From NCBI GenBank assembly GCA_963841995.1, contig CAWJEX010000022.1:1-64000 (forward strand): a stretch of DNA of 64,000 nucleotides, written 5' to 3'. This DNA comes from DATDPM01 sp963841995 (GTDB lineage Bacteria; Pseudomonadota; Alphaproteobacteria; DATDPM01). Position 1 is the stretch's first letter. Each line of letters begins with the position of its first letter. The notes under the pieces were generated by a model. That model ran no database searches and was not told the DNA's origin. It saw nothing but the letters and a program-made list of their open reading frames with translations. Shown here one piece after another: positions 8,454 through 17,837 of the stretch. The position numbers and the translations under genes are program-made.

Positions 8454-10030
8454 GATCGCTTTTTTATGGCGACAATCTCGCGGTGCTTAGAGAGAGCATC
8501 GCAACCGAGTCCGTTGACTTGATCTATCTTGATCCGCCATTCAATTCAAATGCCTCATACAACGTGCTTTTCAAGGCACCGTCAGGTGAGCAATCGCAGG
8601 CGCAGATCGAGGCATTTGAGGACACTTGGCATTGGAATGAATCGGCGGAACGTGCCTTCGATGAAGTGGTGACCGGGCCACATTCTGACGCAACCATCAT
8701 GCTCCGCGCGATGCGCTCGGCACTAGGCGAGAACGACATGATGGCCTATCTCGCCATGATAGCCGTCCGAATGATTGAGTTGCACCGCGTGCTGAAAGCG
8801 ACGGGTTCGCTATATCTTCACTGTGATCCAACAGCTAGCCATTATTTGAAAATCTTACTGGATTCTGTTTTCGAACCTAAGAATTTTCGCAGTGAAATTA
8901 TATGGAAGCGCACGTCTGGCCATAGTGACGCACTCCGCTATGGGCCAGTTCACGACACCATCTTGTTTTACACGAAGACAAACGGCGCAATTTGGAATGA
9001 CACCTATCAGCCCTATGATGAGGATTACGTAGAGCAATACTACCGCTACAAGGACGCCAACGGCCGCCGTTTTATGTCCGGCGATCTTGGTACCGCAGGT
9101 TTACAGGGCGGCGGATATGAATACGACTGGATGGGCATTACGCGGATATGGCGTGTTCCAATCGAAACGATGAGGCGCCTCGATAAGGAGGGGCGAATAT
9201 TTTACACAAGAAACGGCATCCCTCGAATAAAGCGGTATCTCGATGAGGCCAAGGGGATGCCGACACAGGACATATGGACTGATATTGAAGCCCTGCGGTC
9301 TTGGCACCAAGAACGACTTGGTTACCAGACGCAAAAGCCGGTTGCTCTTCTTGAGCGGATAATTTCCGCCTCATCTAGTGAAGGCGATCTCGTGCTAGAC
9401 CCATTCTGTGGTTGCGGCACAACGATTCACGCGGCGGAAAAACTCAAACGCCAATGGATCGGGATCGACGTGACGCATCTCGCAATTGCCCTTGTTGAGC
9501 GCCGATTGAAAGAGGCATTTCCGGGCATCGTCTATGAAGTTCACGGTGTGCCGAAGGATTATGCCGGAGCCCGCGATCTTGCCCTGCGCGACAAACACGA
9601 ATTTCAAAAATGGATCACGGCGACAATCGGCGCGCAGCCGTACAAGAGCGGCAAAAAGGGCATGGACCGGGGCATCGACGGCTATTTGCATTTCCGCGAC
9701 GGGGATAAAACACCGCAATTCGGCATCGTGTCCGTCAAGGGCGGCGAAAATATCACTTCGGGCATGATCCGCGACTTAAAGGGCACAATGGAGCGGGAGA
9801 AAGCGGCCATAGGGCTTTTTCTCACGTTGAACGAGCCCACGCGCGAGATGGTGAAGGAAGCCGCCTCTGCGGGCTTCTATGAGACAGGCGGCCAAAAGGT
9901 GCCGAGGCTCCAAATTCTCACCGCCGAAGCTATCCTGGGCGGGGCCAAGCCCAGGGTGCCATTCGGGCATACCGAAGGCTTCAAGAAGGCCACCCGCGAG
10001 GATCAAGACAAGCAGGGAAACCTCATCTAG
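8450..10030 (+). CDS. DNA methyltransferase (beta-class N4/N6) fused to a restriction-endonuclease-like domain
   Basis: The 526-residue protein starts at GTG 8450. The catalytic motif IV DPPF is at residues 28-31 (LIYLDPPFNSN) and the SAM-binding FxGxG equivalent DPFCGCGTT at about 317-325, preceded by the QTQKPVALLERII region: the order IV then I is the beta-class layout. Residues about 385-440 carry GMDRGIDGYLHF followed by FGIVSVKGGEN, which resembles the D...(E/Q/S)xK core of Mrr-like PD-(D/E)XK domains. The product may therefore both methylate and cut DNA. The usual acidic residue of ExK is replaced (SVK), as in many Mrr-like variants. No separate restriction or specificity gene is next to it. 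Confidence 0.85.
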   Translation: MRSLFYGDNLAVLRESIATESVDLIYLDPPFNSNASYNVLFKAPSGEQSQAQIEAFEDTWHWNESAERAFDEVVTGPHSDATIMLRAMRSALGENDMMAYLAMIAVRMIELHRVLKATGSLYLHCDPTASHYLKILLDSVFEPKNFRSEIIWKRTSGHSDALRYGPVHDTILFYTKTNGAIWNDTYQPYDEDYVEQYYRYKDANGRRFMSGDLGTAGLQGGGYEYDWMGITRIWRVPIETMRRLDKEGRIFYTRNGIPRIKRYLDEAKGMPTQDIWTDIEALRSWHQERLGYQTQKPVALLERIISASSSEGDLVLDPFCGCGTTIHAAEKLKRQWIGIDVTHLAIALVERRLKEAFPGIVYEVHGVPKDYAGARDLALRDKHEFQKWITATIGAQPYKSGKKGMDRGIDGYLHFRDGDKTPQFGIVSVKGGENITSGMIRDLKGTMEREKAAIGLFLTLNEPTREMVKEAASAGFYETGGQKVPRLQILTAEAILGGAKPRVPFGHTEGFKKATREDQDKQGNLI

Positions 10031-10544
10031 GGCTTCGGTTTGCGACGCATAACATCGCCTTCTTTTTAGATAGTGGCCGAGATTTTAGAACCGGGCGCGT
10101 GCTAGGAAGCTCACCCGGATACGCAGCGGCGCTCGCAATCCGGGGGGGTGCCGGCACCCCACCCCGGTCTTTTCGGCGTCGGATGCCTACGACCATGGCC
10201 GGGGCATCACCCAAGAGAACTATTGCCAGCACATCGCCCTAGCGTTAGCCCAGCTTGACCGTCGATTCCTCATATGTACAAGATGGCCTAATGCTCGTTA
10301 CACTATTAGCCCACCATCCCCTCGAACTGGGCTCTTTTGTGGGGCCATGCAGCCCCGCCGCAACTTCAGAGTTTTTCAATTAAATCGGTCATTCTGCGAA
10401 CTAACCACACTCGTTGCCGAAGTCTGCTATCTAACCAACGCCGCAAATTCCAGCGTGGCGTTGACAAATCTGGCAACTGCCAGCCGTATCCCTGTAACAC
10501 CCGACGTATGAACTAGGGAGTTTCTGATTTGGCTTCGTCAGATG
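10031..10544 (+). other. Intergenic stretch with no recognisable gene
   Basis: About 500 bases after the methyltransferase show no gene I can support. A short frame near 10180-10260 reads DHGRGITQENYCQHIALALAQLD, which has protein-like hydrophobic spacing, but it has no start and ends quickly. It could be a relic of an island gene. Confidence 0.4.
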
Positions 10545-10676
10545 GTGCCAAAAGTGCGGCTCATCGCGTACTTAGCTATATCCCCTACGAATTGGAACAG
10601 GGAATTTTTTCGACACATCAGGGAGGCTTCTGACGCGATCAGGGAACTAATCCAACCGATCAGGGACCGTTCCGCC
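10545..10676 (+). repeat. Repeat unit B, copy 1 (peptide-coding relic)
   Basis: About 130 bp are closely similar to 42066-42190 with no indels. In the shared frame both read KVRLIAYLA.SPT.WNREFF followed by a helix with R-E/D pairs and PIRD.SA. The copy here starts inside an unrelated 5' context, whereas the 42-kb copy is joined to repeat unit A. Confidence 0.7.
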
Positions 10677-10723
10677 ATACTAGCCCGAGTGAAGTTTTCG
10701 GCAGCCACAGATCGCGGGCGGCC

Positions 10724-12080
10724 TCAGTCCAGGTCTTGTTCATGCCTACGGATGACGGTTTGCCGCGCCCATCGCAGTCCGAGCCAAATGATCCCCAGCA
10801 GAAATGGCGTCGCAGCGCCGGCAACAAGCTCAACGTCCAACGGAACTCCGGCCGCCTTCACCGCCTTTAATATGGTCGTCAGCAGCACTGCGAGATAATA
10901 GGTGAGGGCAACCATGGAGATAACTTCCAGCGTCCGTTGTAGCCGTGATTGGAGGCGGGCACGCCGGTCCATGGAGAGGAGCAGGTCACGATTCTCGGCC
11001 TTCGAGCGCGACATCGACTTGAGTGCGAAGCAAGTCGCTTGCCCTGGCTAGACGGCGTGACAACGAATCCAGCCGCCTTGCGGCCGTCTCACAAGTCTGC
11101 ATGGCCGGCGCTAGACGGCGTTCCATGAACTCGTCGATAGTCTGCAGCCGCTCAAGCCGCTCTTCCCGCAGGCGCTCGATGCGGCGCAGCACGAGCGCAA
11201 AGTAGGCGCGTGTCGCGTCGAAACGGTAACTGAGGCGGGCGGTTATACCCTCGACATCGGCGGAGAGCCGAGAGAGGCTGGTTAGCATCGCCCGCGTATC
11301 ATCAAGGCCGGCAATTTCACTCATGCTTCGGGCGATCTTGGCGGTCTCTTCTTCGATTCGCCTGATCTGTGGGCCATGCTCTTGCACCAGCGGGAGGGCA
11401 ACCAACGCCATCATGCGGTAAGTCTCAATCTCCAGAAGACGTTGTACGAGCCGTCCAGCCTCGAAATGATCGAGACTAATGTCTCGAACTAAGATCCGAC
11501 CGAACCCATCTTCATGTACTGCAAAGTCGGTCCACGTTAAGGCCGCTCCTCCGAAAACACGGCTGCCAGAAATTGTCTCGGATCGAAAAATCGCCGCCAG
11601 ATCTTCCGCAGAGCGGGACGGTCTGTCGCGCGGCTCCACCGCAACATGGACGGCTACTAGCCGTTTTCCAGGGAGCGCCTCCAACCAGTCGCGGGGAACA
11701 GTCGAGATCGCCGGGACTGAAAAAGGTTGCTCGAAGGGGCCGTGGCAGAAAAACGTGTACGTGCAGAACTCGCCGTGCCGCTCCCATTTAAGCCGGAACG
11801 TCCCAAAGTCGCAGGTGAAGTGTTTTGACCCGTCGGCGGGTGACGAAAGGCCATAGCGTTGGCACAGGCGGACGAGATGCGCAGAATCCGCCGCGGCCCC
11901 GTCTTCGCCAGAAACAAGCGCAAGATGCGACGCGCGCTCGGGCGGCTCGAGGGCCGCAAAGGGCCGGGCATGGACCTCCTCGATTAATGCCGCTCGCAGC
12001 GGATGGTCCACGAAGCATGGGCCATTCGGCGGTTCACCTCCGGTCACCGAAGCATCATCTCGGTCGGACCTCGTAGTCAC
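10724..12080 (-). pseudogene. DUF3422 family membrane protein, one frameshift
   Basis: The GTG at 12080 has AGGGAG five bases upstream; the open frame runs further back only because it reads into the IS3 end. The protein shows the DUF3422 pattern: N-terminal HPLRAALIEEVHARPF, a middle section HGEFCTYTFF, a long helical region (RIEEETAKIARSMSEI, RFDATRAYFALVLRRIERLREERL) and a C-terminal ENRDLLLSMDRRARLQ with two membrane segments (ALTYYLAVLLTTIL, PFLLGIIWLGL). One single-base shift at about 11000-11015 separates 'VDVALEG' from 'KAENRDLL'. The family is inner-membrane associated and of unknown function. Everything else is intact, so this may be a sequence error. Confidence 0.8.
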
Positions 12081-12162
12081 GATCGCTCCCTGCGGCGATT
12101 TGAGCTGGTCCTGGTTGGTTGGACAGGTTGGCAGCGAAGTTAAGGTGTATTCCGATTGCTGA

Positions 12163-13071
12163 TCACGCTGCCATAATCCCATTCATGTTGAACGCCTTTT
12201 GTTGCTGTTGGGCCTGTGGAGATGTGGGCAAGGCGCGAGCCTTGTTCATCATATCCACAGGCCGCTTCGTCGCGTAAGCCTCAGCCGGGGTCGCGCCGTC
12301 GAGGGCGGAGTGCGGCCGCTCGGTGTTGGAGAACGCGATCCGCTCGCCGATGACGCGCTCGGCGGCGAAGCCGTCCGTCATTTCGTGCAGGTAGACGGCC
12401 TCGTATTTCAGGGACCGCCAGAGGCGTTCGATGAAGATATTGTCCATGCACCGGCCCCGCCCGTCCATGGAGATCGCGACATTCGCGTCCTTGAGCACGC
12501 CGGTGAAGTCGAGGCTGGTGAACTGGCTGCCCTGGTCCGTGTTGAAGATTTCCGGCTTGCCGTATTTGGCCAGCGCCTCGTTCAACGCCTCGATGCAGAA
12601 CCGGGCGTCCATGGTGTTGGACAGACGCCACGCCAGGACATGGCGCGTCGCCCAGTCCATGATCGCGACCAGGTACAGGAACCCGCGCCGCACCGGGATG
12701 TAGGTGATGTCGGCGCACCAGACATGATCGGGGCGAGCCACCGCCACGTTCCGGAGCAGATAGGGATAAATCCGGTGCGCCGGGTGGGGCGCGCTGGTCT
12801 TGGGCGCCTGGTAGATCGCTTCCAGACCCATGAGGCGCATCAGGCGGCGGACCCGGTGACGCCCGGCACGAACGCCGTCGCGCCGCAACTGACGCACCAT
12901 TTGCCGGCTGCCGAAGAAGGGGGATCGCAGAAACATCTCGTCGATCCGGCGCATCAGCGCCAGATTCTCCGGGCTCTCCCCTCTGGGGGTGTAATAAAAC
13001 GAGGACCGGCTGATCGCGAGAAGGCGGCATTGGCGGCTCAAGCTCAAGCCGGGGCGGTCCGGCACGATCAT
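12163..13071 (-). CDS. IS3-family transposase OrfB (DDE integrase)
   Basis: The 302-residue protein contains the HTH_21-type N-terminus (SRQCRLLAISRSSFYY), the rve/DDE catalytic core beginning RPDHVWCADITYIPV (first Asp), then FNTDQGSQFTS (second Asp) and MDNIFIERLWRSLKYEAVY (Glu), and the terminal NTERPHSALDG...P motif. The three DDE residues are in place and the frame is open, so the enzyme could be active. In this family it is usually made as an OrfAB fusion by -1 frameshifting; OrfA ends just upstream. Confidence 0.93.
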   Translation of the reverse strand: MIVPDRPGLSLSRQCRLLAISRSSFYYTPRGESPENLALMRRIDEMFLRSPFFGSRQMVRQLRRDGVRAGRHRVRRLMRLMGLEAIYQAPKTSAPHPAHRIYPYLLRNVAVARPDHVWCADITYIPVRRGFLYLVAIMDWATRHVLAWRLSNTMDARFCIEALNEALAKYGKPEIFNTDQGSQFTSLDFTGVLKDANVAISMDGRGRCMDNIFIERLWRSLKYEAVYLHEMTDGFAAERVIGERIAFSNTERPHSALDGATPAEAYATKRPVDMMNKARALPTSPQAQQQQKAFNMNGIMAA

Positions 13072-13090
13072 CGCCTTGCGTTCCCCCGGC

Positions 13091-13372
13091 TCATCGCTTG
13101 AGCCCTCTGGCCAAAAAATCCCGTTCCACCGTCAATTGGCCGATCTTGGCATGAAGGTCTCGAACCTCGGTCTCGTGATCCTGGCGCTCGTGGTCCGCGC
13201 CGTTCGAAAACACTTCCGACAGGCCATCGACCGCTTGGCGCTTCCATGTGCTCACCTGATTCGGATGCACCTTATGCCCCGCCGCGATCTCCTGGACCGT
13301 CTTGTCGCCGCGCAAGGCTTCCAGCGCCACCCGTGCCTTGAACTCGCCCGTAAACCGTCTCCGCGTCGTCAT
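13091..13372 (-). CDS. IS3-family transposase OrfA (HTH)
   Basis: The 93-residue protein has a helix-turn-helix of the HTH_8/HTH_28 type (RRRFTGEFKARVALEALRGD, then VQEIAAGHKVHPNQVSTWK) followed by a leucine-zipper-like helix (VRDLHAKIGQLTVERDFLA). It binds the IS ends and regulates transposition. It is encoded upstream of orfB on the same strand within the element. Confidence 0.92.
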   Translation of the reverse strand: MTTRRRFTGEFKARVALEALRGDKTVQEIAAGHKVHPNQVSTWKRQAVDGLSEVFSNGADHERQDHETEVRDLHAKIGQLTVERDFLARGLKR

Positions 13373-13838
13373 TTCGTATCCCTCCGTTACCCGAGGGAAT
13401 ACACCTTAACACCCTGTCCGATTTCCCAGGACCAGCTCAATTCTCAATCCATCCTCCGCCGTGTCTTTGGCCCCGGATGCTAATCGCGGCCTTGTTGCAC
13501 AATTCTCGAAAACATCAATAACACCAAGGCCCTGCTCTATTGTGGATCAACCGAAAAATTTTCAAATATCAGCGAGTTACTGATTTATACAACAACGCCC
13601 AAAATCCGGAGAAGAGGGAGGTCGAGAGTCCAGGTTTTCCGCGCCTCTCGGCAATTCGCGATCGAGTCCTGTCTCCTGCGTCATCGAGTCTCCAAATCTA
13701 TTCGATCCACTTGTCTCGGAATATGCTGCCTTTTTTTCCCGCGGCAGCTCAAAAATCCGCCGTGGCCGTCGTGAAACATTCGCCTGCAAGCGTCGGTCAG
13801 CCGAGCGCACGTCGTGCAGCCAACGTCCGCCCTTGGCA

Positions 13839-13905
13839 TAGGCTTTCCGCGGAAAGTGTCCCACCGGTTTCGCGTCATATACACGGAAAACTGACGAATC
13901 CACTT
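13839..13905 (+). repeat. Repeat unit A, partial copy 1 (3' end only)
   Basis: GGCTTTCCGCGGAAAGTGTCC and the following bases through 'cacggaaaactgacgaat' match the 3' end and downstream flank of the copy at 20816-21040. Only the right arm is present. Confidence 0.6.
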
Positions 13906-14070
13906 TGAGCTCGGCTGCGGATGCGCCTGGAACTGGTTAGAAAGCGGTCGATCCACCCCTGCCTCAGAAAATCCGATTTTCTGCCAGTTACCAACTCGCT
14001 TTGTGAACGTGACGCGGCGTTACGGTTACGGCCGGTTTCAATCAGACCGAAACGCCGCTTTCGAGCGGGT

Positions 14071-14256
14071 AGTGGTATCCACGATTTCGAGATGGGACAA
14101 AATCGCGCTCTAACCGATTGAAAAATTTGGCGCGAAAAAAGAGTTTGGTGCCCAGGGGCGGGATTCTCCAAGTTATAAAAATCAACGCCTTACAAAAAAG
14201 CGGGACACTGAATCTTCCTATACCGTTATTAGGCTTTCCACGGAAAGTGTCCCACT
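14071..14256 (+). repeat. Repeat unit A, copy 2
   Basis: Full-length copy: it opens with GGTATCCACGATTTCGAG, has the central GGTGCCCAGGGGCGGGATTC, then inverted segments CGGGACACTGAATCTTCC and GGAAAGTGTCCCAC. About 90 bp upstream (13980-14070) is also shared with the 60-kb copy, so the repeat may be longer. It lies in a 1-kb gene-free stretch (13443-14442). Confidence 0.75.
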
Positions 14257-14442
14257 GTTTCCGCGTTATCAGTGCTGGGAATTGAGCCTCGGGCGCTTCC
14301 CGAGACGTCACAACAGCCGGAAATTCTCACTTAATCCGGTCTAGATTCCGGGATGCGGCCACAGACCCGAAAAGTTGCATAGCTCCTGGGTCAGAGTCAG
14401 GGGCAGGACCAGGACTCCCCCGGGCACATAAATTCGACGAAG

Positions 14443-14604
14443 TTAAGCCTTGATGTTGACGCCGGACCCGTCGTTGTCGCCGTCGCTATCGGTCGCGACC
14501 GGGGCGGCAGCCGGGCTATGTGGCTGTGGCGGCTTTACCGGGATCATATTGGCTGCTGGGAGTTGGGGGTTCGACGGCAGCGTCACTGCCGAAATGGCGG
14601 TCAT
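14443..14604 (-). CDS. Small acidic-tail protein, rhizobial type
   Basis: ATG 14604 has a GGAGG seven bases upstream. The 53-residue product begins MTAISAVTLPSNPQLPA, has a Pro/His middle, and ends in a Ser/Asp/Gly tail (TDSDGDNDGSG) closed by VNIKA. Short proteins with this 'DSDGDxDGSGVN' tail are frequent and unannotated in Bradyrhizobium-like genomes; function unknown. The Asp/Gly-rich tail could bind calcium. The opposite-strand reading (14450-14662) has no ribosome site and is treated as a shadow. Confidence 0.6.
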   Translation of the reverse strand: MTAISAVTLPSNPQLPAANMIPVKPPQPHSPAAAPVATDSDGDNDGSGVNIKA

Positions 14605-15057
14605 CGAAGGACCTCCTCAATCCAAAAAACGAAGCACCACCAGCATTTCAGCAAAAGATTAATGCGGCCCTAAGCTTCATGGTAAACGCCGGATCAGCCG
14701 ATTCGCGTTCTGCGCCGCCGCCATCAAGATCTGATCGCGAGTTTGTGCCGGTTTATTCCTAGTTTCGCCGCAGGAGATCATTCCCCAAACCTGCTATCGC
14801 GCTTGGTTGTTCTGACAGTCTAGGCTGGATCTGCCGCCCCCTGCCGGCCTGATGACCACCCTGGGAAAGAGACACCCTGGGCTGAAAATCGACAACCCCC
14901 TAGCGTTTCAGTCGCTGGTCGCAGAAAAAAGGGCGAGCGCCTCATCGCAGGATTAAGGACCCTGCCCCGTGTACTGGTTAGCTCGACCCGCCTTGCATGT
15001 CATCGTTCGGCTGAGAACGACGGGACCGTCGGGCTTTACCAACGGAGGATCGCAAGT
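14605..15057 (+). other. Intergenic stretch, no gene seen
   Basis: About 450 bases separate the small acidic protein and the small membrane protein. No supported frame, repeat copy or RNA gene was found. The last 20 bases carry the ribosome site (GGAGG at 15044-15048) of the next gene. Confidence 0.5.
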
Positions 15058-15288
15058 TTGAAATCGATTTTGTTCCGCAAAGTTGGGTGGCTTTATTATC
15101 CCGTATCAGTCATTGGCTGGGCGCTGATGGTTCTCACTATCATATTGCCGGTATGGGCTTTTCATATGATAAACCAGCACTTACATTCCATCAGTCATAC
15201 ATTGATGTATGTATTTCCGTACGCGGTCGCACTTCTCGTGCTGCTGTGGTGGACCGCGTCCAAGACATCCCCTCGTGACATCCGTTAA
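15058..15288 (+). CDS. Small two-TM membrane protein
   Basis: A TTG start at 15058 is preceded by a strong GGAGG nine bases upstream. The 76-residue protein has two hydrophobic helices (VSVIGWALMVLTIILPVWAF, about 16-35, and HTLMYVFPYAVALLVLLWW, about 46-64) and a short charged tail. No family function is known to me; similar short proteins occur singly in alphaproteobacteria. An alternative in-frame ATG further inside would cut the first membrane segment. Confidence 0.65.
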   Translation: MKSILFRKVGWLYYPVSVIGWALMVLTIILPVWAFHMINQHLHSISHTLMYVFPYAVALLVLLWWTASKTSPRDIR

Positions 15289-15489
15289 TTCTACCCCGGC
15301 CCCGTGGGCACCGTGAAACGCGCTTCATGGCGGCAAAGTCCGCGTGGCCGCACTTAAAGCCGCACAGCGCATTGATCTCATTGGCTCTACCCCATCAGCC
15401 CAAGTTGGACAGAATGGGACGATTGAAGAAGCGACGGCAAGACGCTCATAGTGAACGTGTTCGCGGCCGCTCGTCGCGACCCTGCCGCG

Positions 15490-15695
15490 CCGATAGTGCG
15501 GCTGCCGAATGCGCAGACGTGATCGATACCGATCTTATTTATGTGATGGACGGCAGTCGCATCTGCGAATCCGGCACGCACGCCGAGCTGTTGGCGCATG
15601 GCGGCGTGTATGCGCGAGTTTATACCCTTCAACTCGCGGAGGAGAAAGCGGATGCAAAAGAGCAGGTCCTTCGAGCCGAGGCTGCGGCATCATAA
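15490..15695 (+). pseudogene. C-terminal remnant of an ABC transporter ATPase
   Basis: The readable part, DVIDTDLIYVMDGSRICESG followed by THAELLAHGGVYARVYTLQL, is the region after the H-loop of exporter-type ABC ATPases (ADxIxVMDxGxIxExGTHxELL). Walker A, signature and Walker B are missing; upstream sequence is scrambled. It is a dead fragment. Confidence 0.7.
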
Positions 15696-15813
15696 TGTTG
15701 TGCCGAGATTTTGACCTGCAGGCCCGAATGTCCGTTTCACGCAGCAGGCCGGATTGCGACGCCCATTGGTGTGAGGCCAGCCGATTCGGCATTCCAGTCA
15801 TGAACGAAATCCA

Positions 15814-16551
15814 ATGAGCGCTGCTGAACTCCTGGTGTGCCCGCTATGCCATCGGCGCGGGGCGGCCTTCTTTGCTCGCAAAAACGGCTGCGCTCTGTCG
15901 CGCTGCAGCGATTGCGGTTTCTTGTTTCTTGACCCGATGCCAACGCCCGATGAACTCGCATCGCTCTACCGGGATGAGACAAGCATCACGCCGGAGTTCT
16001 ACCCCAAGGCAAGCTCGCGTTTTCGCCATGCGCTCATCAAGGCGATCAAGCTTATCCGTTACATTCGAAACAACGACGTGATCGATGTCGGATGTGGCGG
16101 CGGCTTCATGGCCGAGGCAATGCGGCGTTTAGGCGGCCGTGCCATCGGCATCGACATTAGCCCGCGTGCGATTGCCTATGCTCGCAATCATTTTCCCAGC
16201 GTCGACTTCACGTGCGAAATCCTGGAAGACTTCCAGAATAGAGGACGGATGTTTGATTTTGTCTATTGCTCGGAAGTGATCGAACACGTGGCCAACGCAG
16301 AAAGGTTTGCCGCGGCGCTGGCTCAAATTTGTAGGGCCGGTGGATATCTTTTCATAACTACGCCCGACATCGGCCACTGGCACGTGCCCAAGGACCTGGT
16401 GTCTTGGCCTCTTGTCGATCCGCCGCGGCATGTCCGGTATTTCAACACAGCGAACTTGCGCATGCTTTTGGAGCGCCACGGCTTCACGCTCCGCCGCAAG
16501 ATTTTCAAACGCAAGCCCGGACTGCATGTGCTGGCGCAGCGCTATATCTAA
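15814..16551 (+). CDS. Class I SAM-dependent methyltransferase with N-terminal zinc ribbon
   Basis: The 245-residue protein starts with CPLC...CSDCG (residues about 8-38), a rubredoxin-like zinc knuckle, then a Rossmann methyltransferase. Motif I is VIDVGCGGGF (about 90-98), the acidic end of strand 2 is IGIDISP, and motif IV-like is FDFVYCSEVIEHV. This is the UbiG/Methyltransf_11-12 type often found in O-antigen, hopanoid or surface-sugar clusters. The substrate cannot be inferred. The stop is followed at once by repeat-rich sequence. Confidence 0.82.
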   Translation: MSAAELLVCPLCHRRGAAFFARKNGCALSRCSDCGFLFLDPMPTPDELASLYRDETSITPEFYPKASSRFRHALIKAIKLIRYIRNNDVIDVGCGGGFMAEAMRRLGGRAIGIDISPRAIAYARNHFPSVDFTCEILEDFQNRGRMFDFVYCSEVIEHVANAERFAAALAQICRAGGYLFITTPDIGHWHVPKDLVSWPLVDPPRHVRYFNTANLRMLLERHGFTLRRKIFKRKPGLHVLAQRYI

Positions 16552-16665
16552 TCGTTTCTGAGCGAAGAACGCAAAAACGATGCAACGGCTGGATTGCTAT
16601 ATTGGCGCGAACGCGTTCTCCCAAATTAGGAACGAATGCGTCCCACTTTCCGGCTCGGTTGCGAC

Positions 16666-16831
16666 AGGCGAGACAAAATCGCACTCCAACCGATTGAAAA
16701 ATTTGGCTCAGAAAGAGGTCTGGTGCCCAGGGGCGGGATTCTCCAAGTTATAAAAATCAATGGCTTACAAAAAGGTGGGACACCGAATCTTCCCGTATCG
16801 TCATTACGCTTTCCGGGGAAAGTGTCCCACC
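16666..16831 (+). repeat. Repeat unit A, copy 3
   Basis: Lacks the first ~20 bases of the unit; otherwise it holds the central GTGCCCAGGGGCGGGATTC, GTGGGACACCGAATCTTCCC and GGGGAAAGTGTCCCACCGG. It occupies the gap between the two methyltransferase genes. Confidence 0.78.
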
Positions 16832-17072
16832 GGTTCCACATCTTAGCCGCCGAAAATTTCTGATTTGCGCCACAAGCAAACAAATCGGATCTGCGGCGTA
16901 CAATCCCACCTTTTGCCACCGCGCCCCGGGCGTACGGCATGCTTGGCCATGATCTCATTTCGGCTGCACCAAACTTATTGCCAGTTTACCATACCCGCCG
17001 GCAAACCCTGGAGGTCGTATGCGCAAGGGTTGGACATGGAAACTGACGCGTTTTACTGCGAACGCTGGGCTA

Positions 17073-17624
17073 ATGTCTCGTCTCGCCTCGCTTTTTTCGA
17101 CGAACGACCGCAACCCGAATGTGATGTCAGAAGATTTTATCCGACGTTTGTTCGCGGACCCGGAAATGCTGCGCATGGGTCATTTACAGCGGCAAGAAGA
17201 TCTTAATCTGGGCCTTGGCTGGCTGTATTACGCGCTTGGACGAATCGTCCGGCCGAAGCGCGTCGTGGTGATAGGATCGCTTCGAGGCTTTGCGCCCAGC
17301 ATCATCGCGAAAGCCTTGTTGGACAACGTTGAAGGCGGTGATGTTCTCTTCATCGATCCGTCTTACATCAATGAATTTTGGGCCGATCCGGCGGAAGTTG
17401 ACGCCCATTTCCGGCAGTTGGGGACTTCAAACGTCCGTCACTACCGTTACACGACCCAAGAATTCACGGCGACACCCGCCTATGCGGAGCTAAGTGATGT
17501 CGGATTGTTGATGATCGACGGCCTTCACACGGCGGAGCAAGCCAGACTCGATTATCTCGCTTTTCTCGACAAGCTAACCGAGAACGCCGTCCCGCTCTGT
17601 ACGCGGCGCCTCCTTGATAGTTGA
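17073..17624 (+). CDS. SAM-dependent methyltransferase (Methyltransf_24 type), C-terminus altered
   Basis: ATG 17073 (MSRLASLFS) is preferred to 17019 because homologous proteins of this type start near it. The Rossmann core shows VVVIGSLRGFAPSIIAKALL (motif I position), DVLFIDPSYI (strand 2 acidic) and DVGLLMIDGLHTAEQARLDY (strand 4), which fits the class acting on sugars or small acids. The usual ending (...FHDS...) is replaced by CTRRLLDS and a stop, so the C-terminus is probably lost to a frameshift near 17600. Confidence 0.65.
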   Translation: MSRLASLFSTNDRNPNVMSEDFIRRLFADPEMLRMGHLQRQEDLNLGLGWLYYALGRIVRPKRVVVIGSLRGFAPSIIAKALLDNVEGGDVLFIDPSYINEFWADPAEVDAHFRQLGTSNVRHYRYTTQEFTATPAYAELSDVGLLMIDGLHTAEQARLDYLAFLDKLTENAVPLCTRRLLDS

Positions 17625-17837
17625 CTAAATTAATTACTCTGATTCAACTTGTCGTGCCACCCCAAGTCGGCCTAATCGATCTGTCCTAACTCGCCCCGCT
17701 GGCTCACCCTGGACCGCTTGGGGTGAGCCGATCGATGTGGCCCGTCATCAGCCCGCGGCGGAAATTAAGGGCGCGACTTAGGCGGGGAAGGACGGCATTA
17801 TGCCGCCGCGGACGTCGCAAGCAACCAAGGGGGACAA

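Larger units (their letters stand above)
12101..13439 (-). mobile_element. IS3-family insertion sequence, complete, 1339 bp, TSD ATT
   Basis: The ends are inverted repeats: 5' TGAGCTGGTCCTGG at 12101 and its complement ending at 13439. A second inverted block reads TTAAGGTGTATTCC about 40-45 bases inside each end. A 3-bp direct repeat ATT (12098-12100 and 13440-13442) flanks the element, the usual target duplication size for IS3. It holds the orfA/orfB pair on the minus strand. It inserted 20 bases upstream of the DUF3422 start and probably separates that gene from its native promoter. Confidence 0.9.

Noticed and set aside
3300..10000. CRISPR array near cas1
   Set aside because: No regularly spaced direct repeats of 25-40 bp were seen on either side of cas1.
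10140..10260. Protein-like frame DHGRGITQENYCQHIALALAQ
   Set aside because: Too short, no start or ribosome site; kept only as a possible relic.
13540..13908. 122-codon frame in the repeat-rich gap
   Set aside because: Spans a partial repeat A copy, lacks a ribosome site and shows no protein-like conservation.
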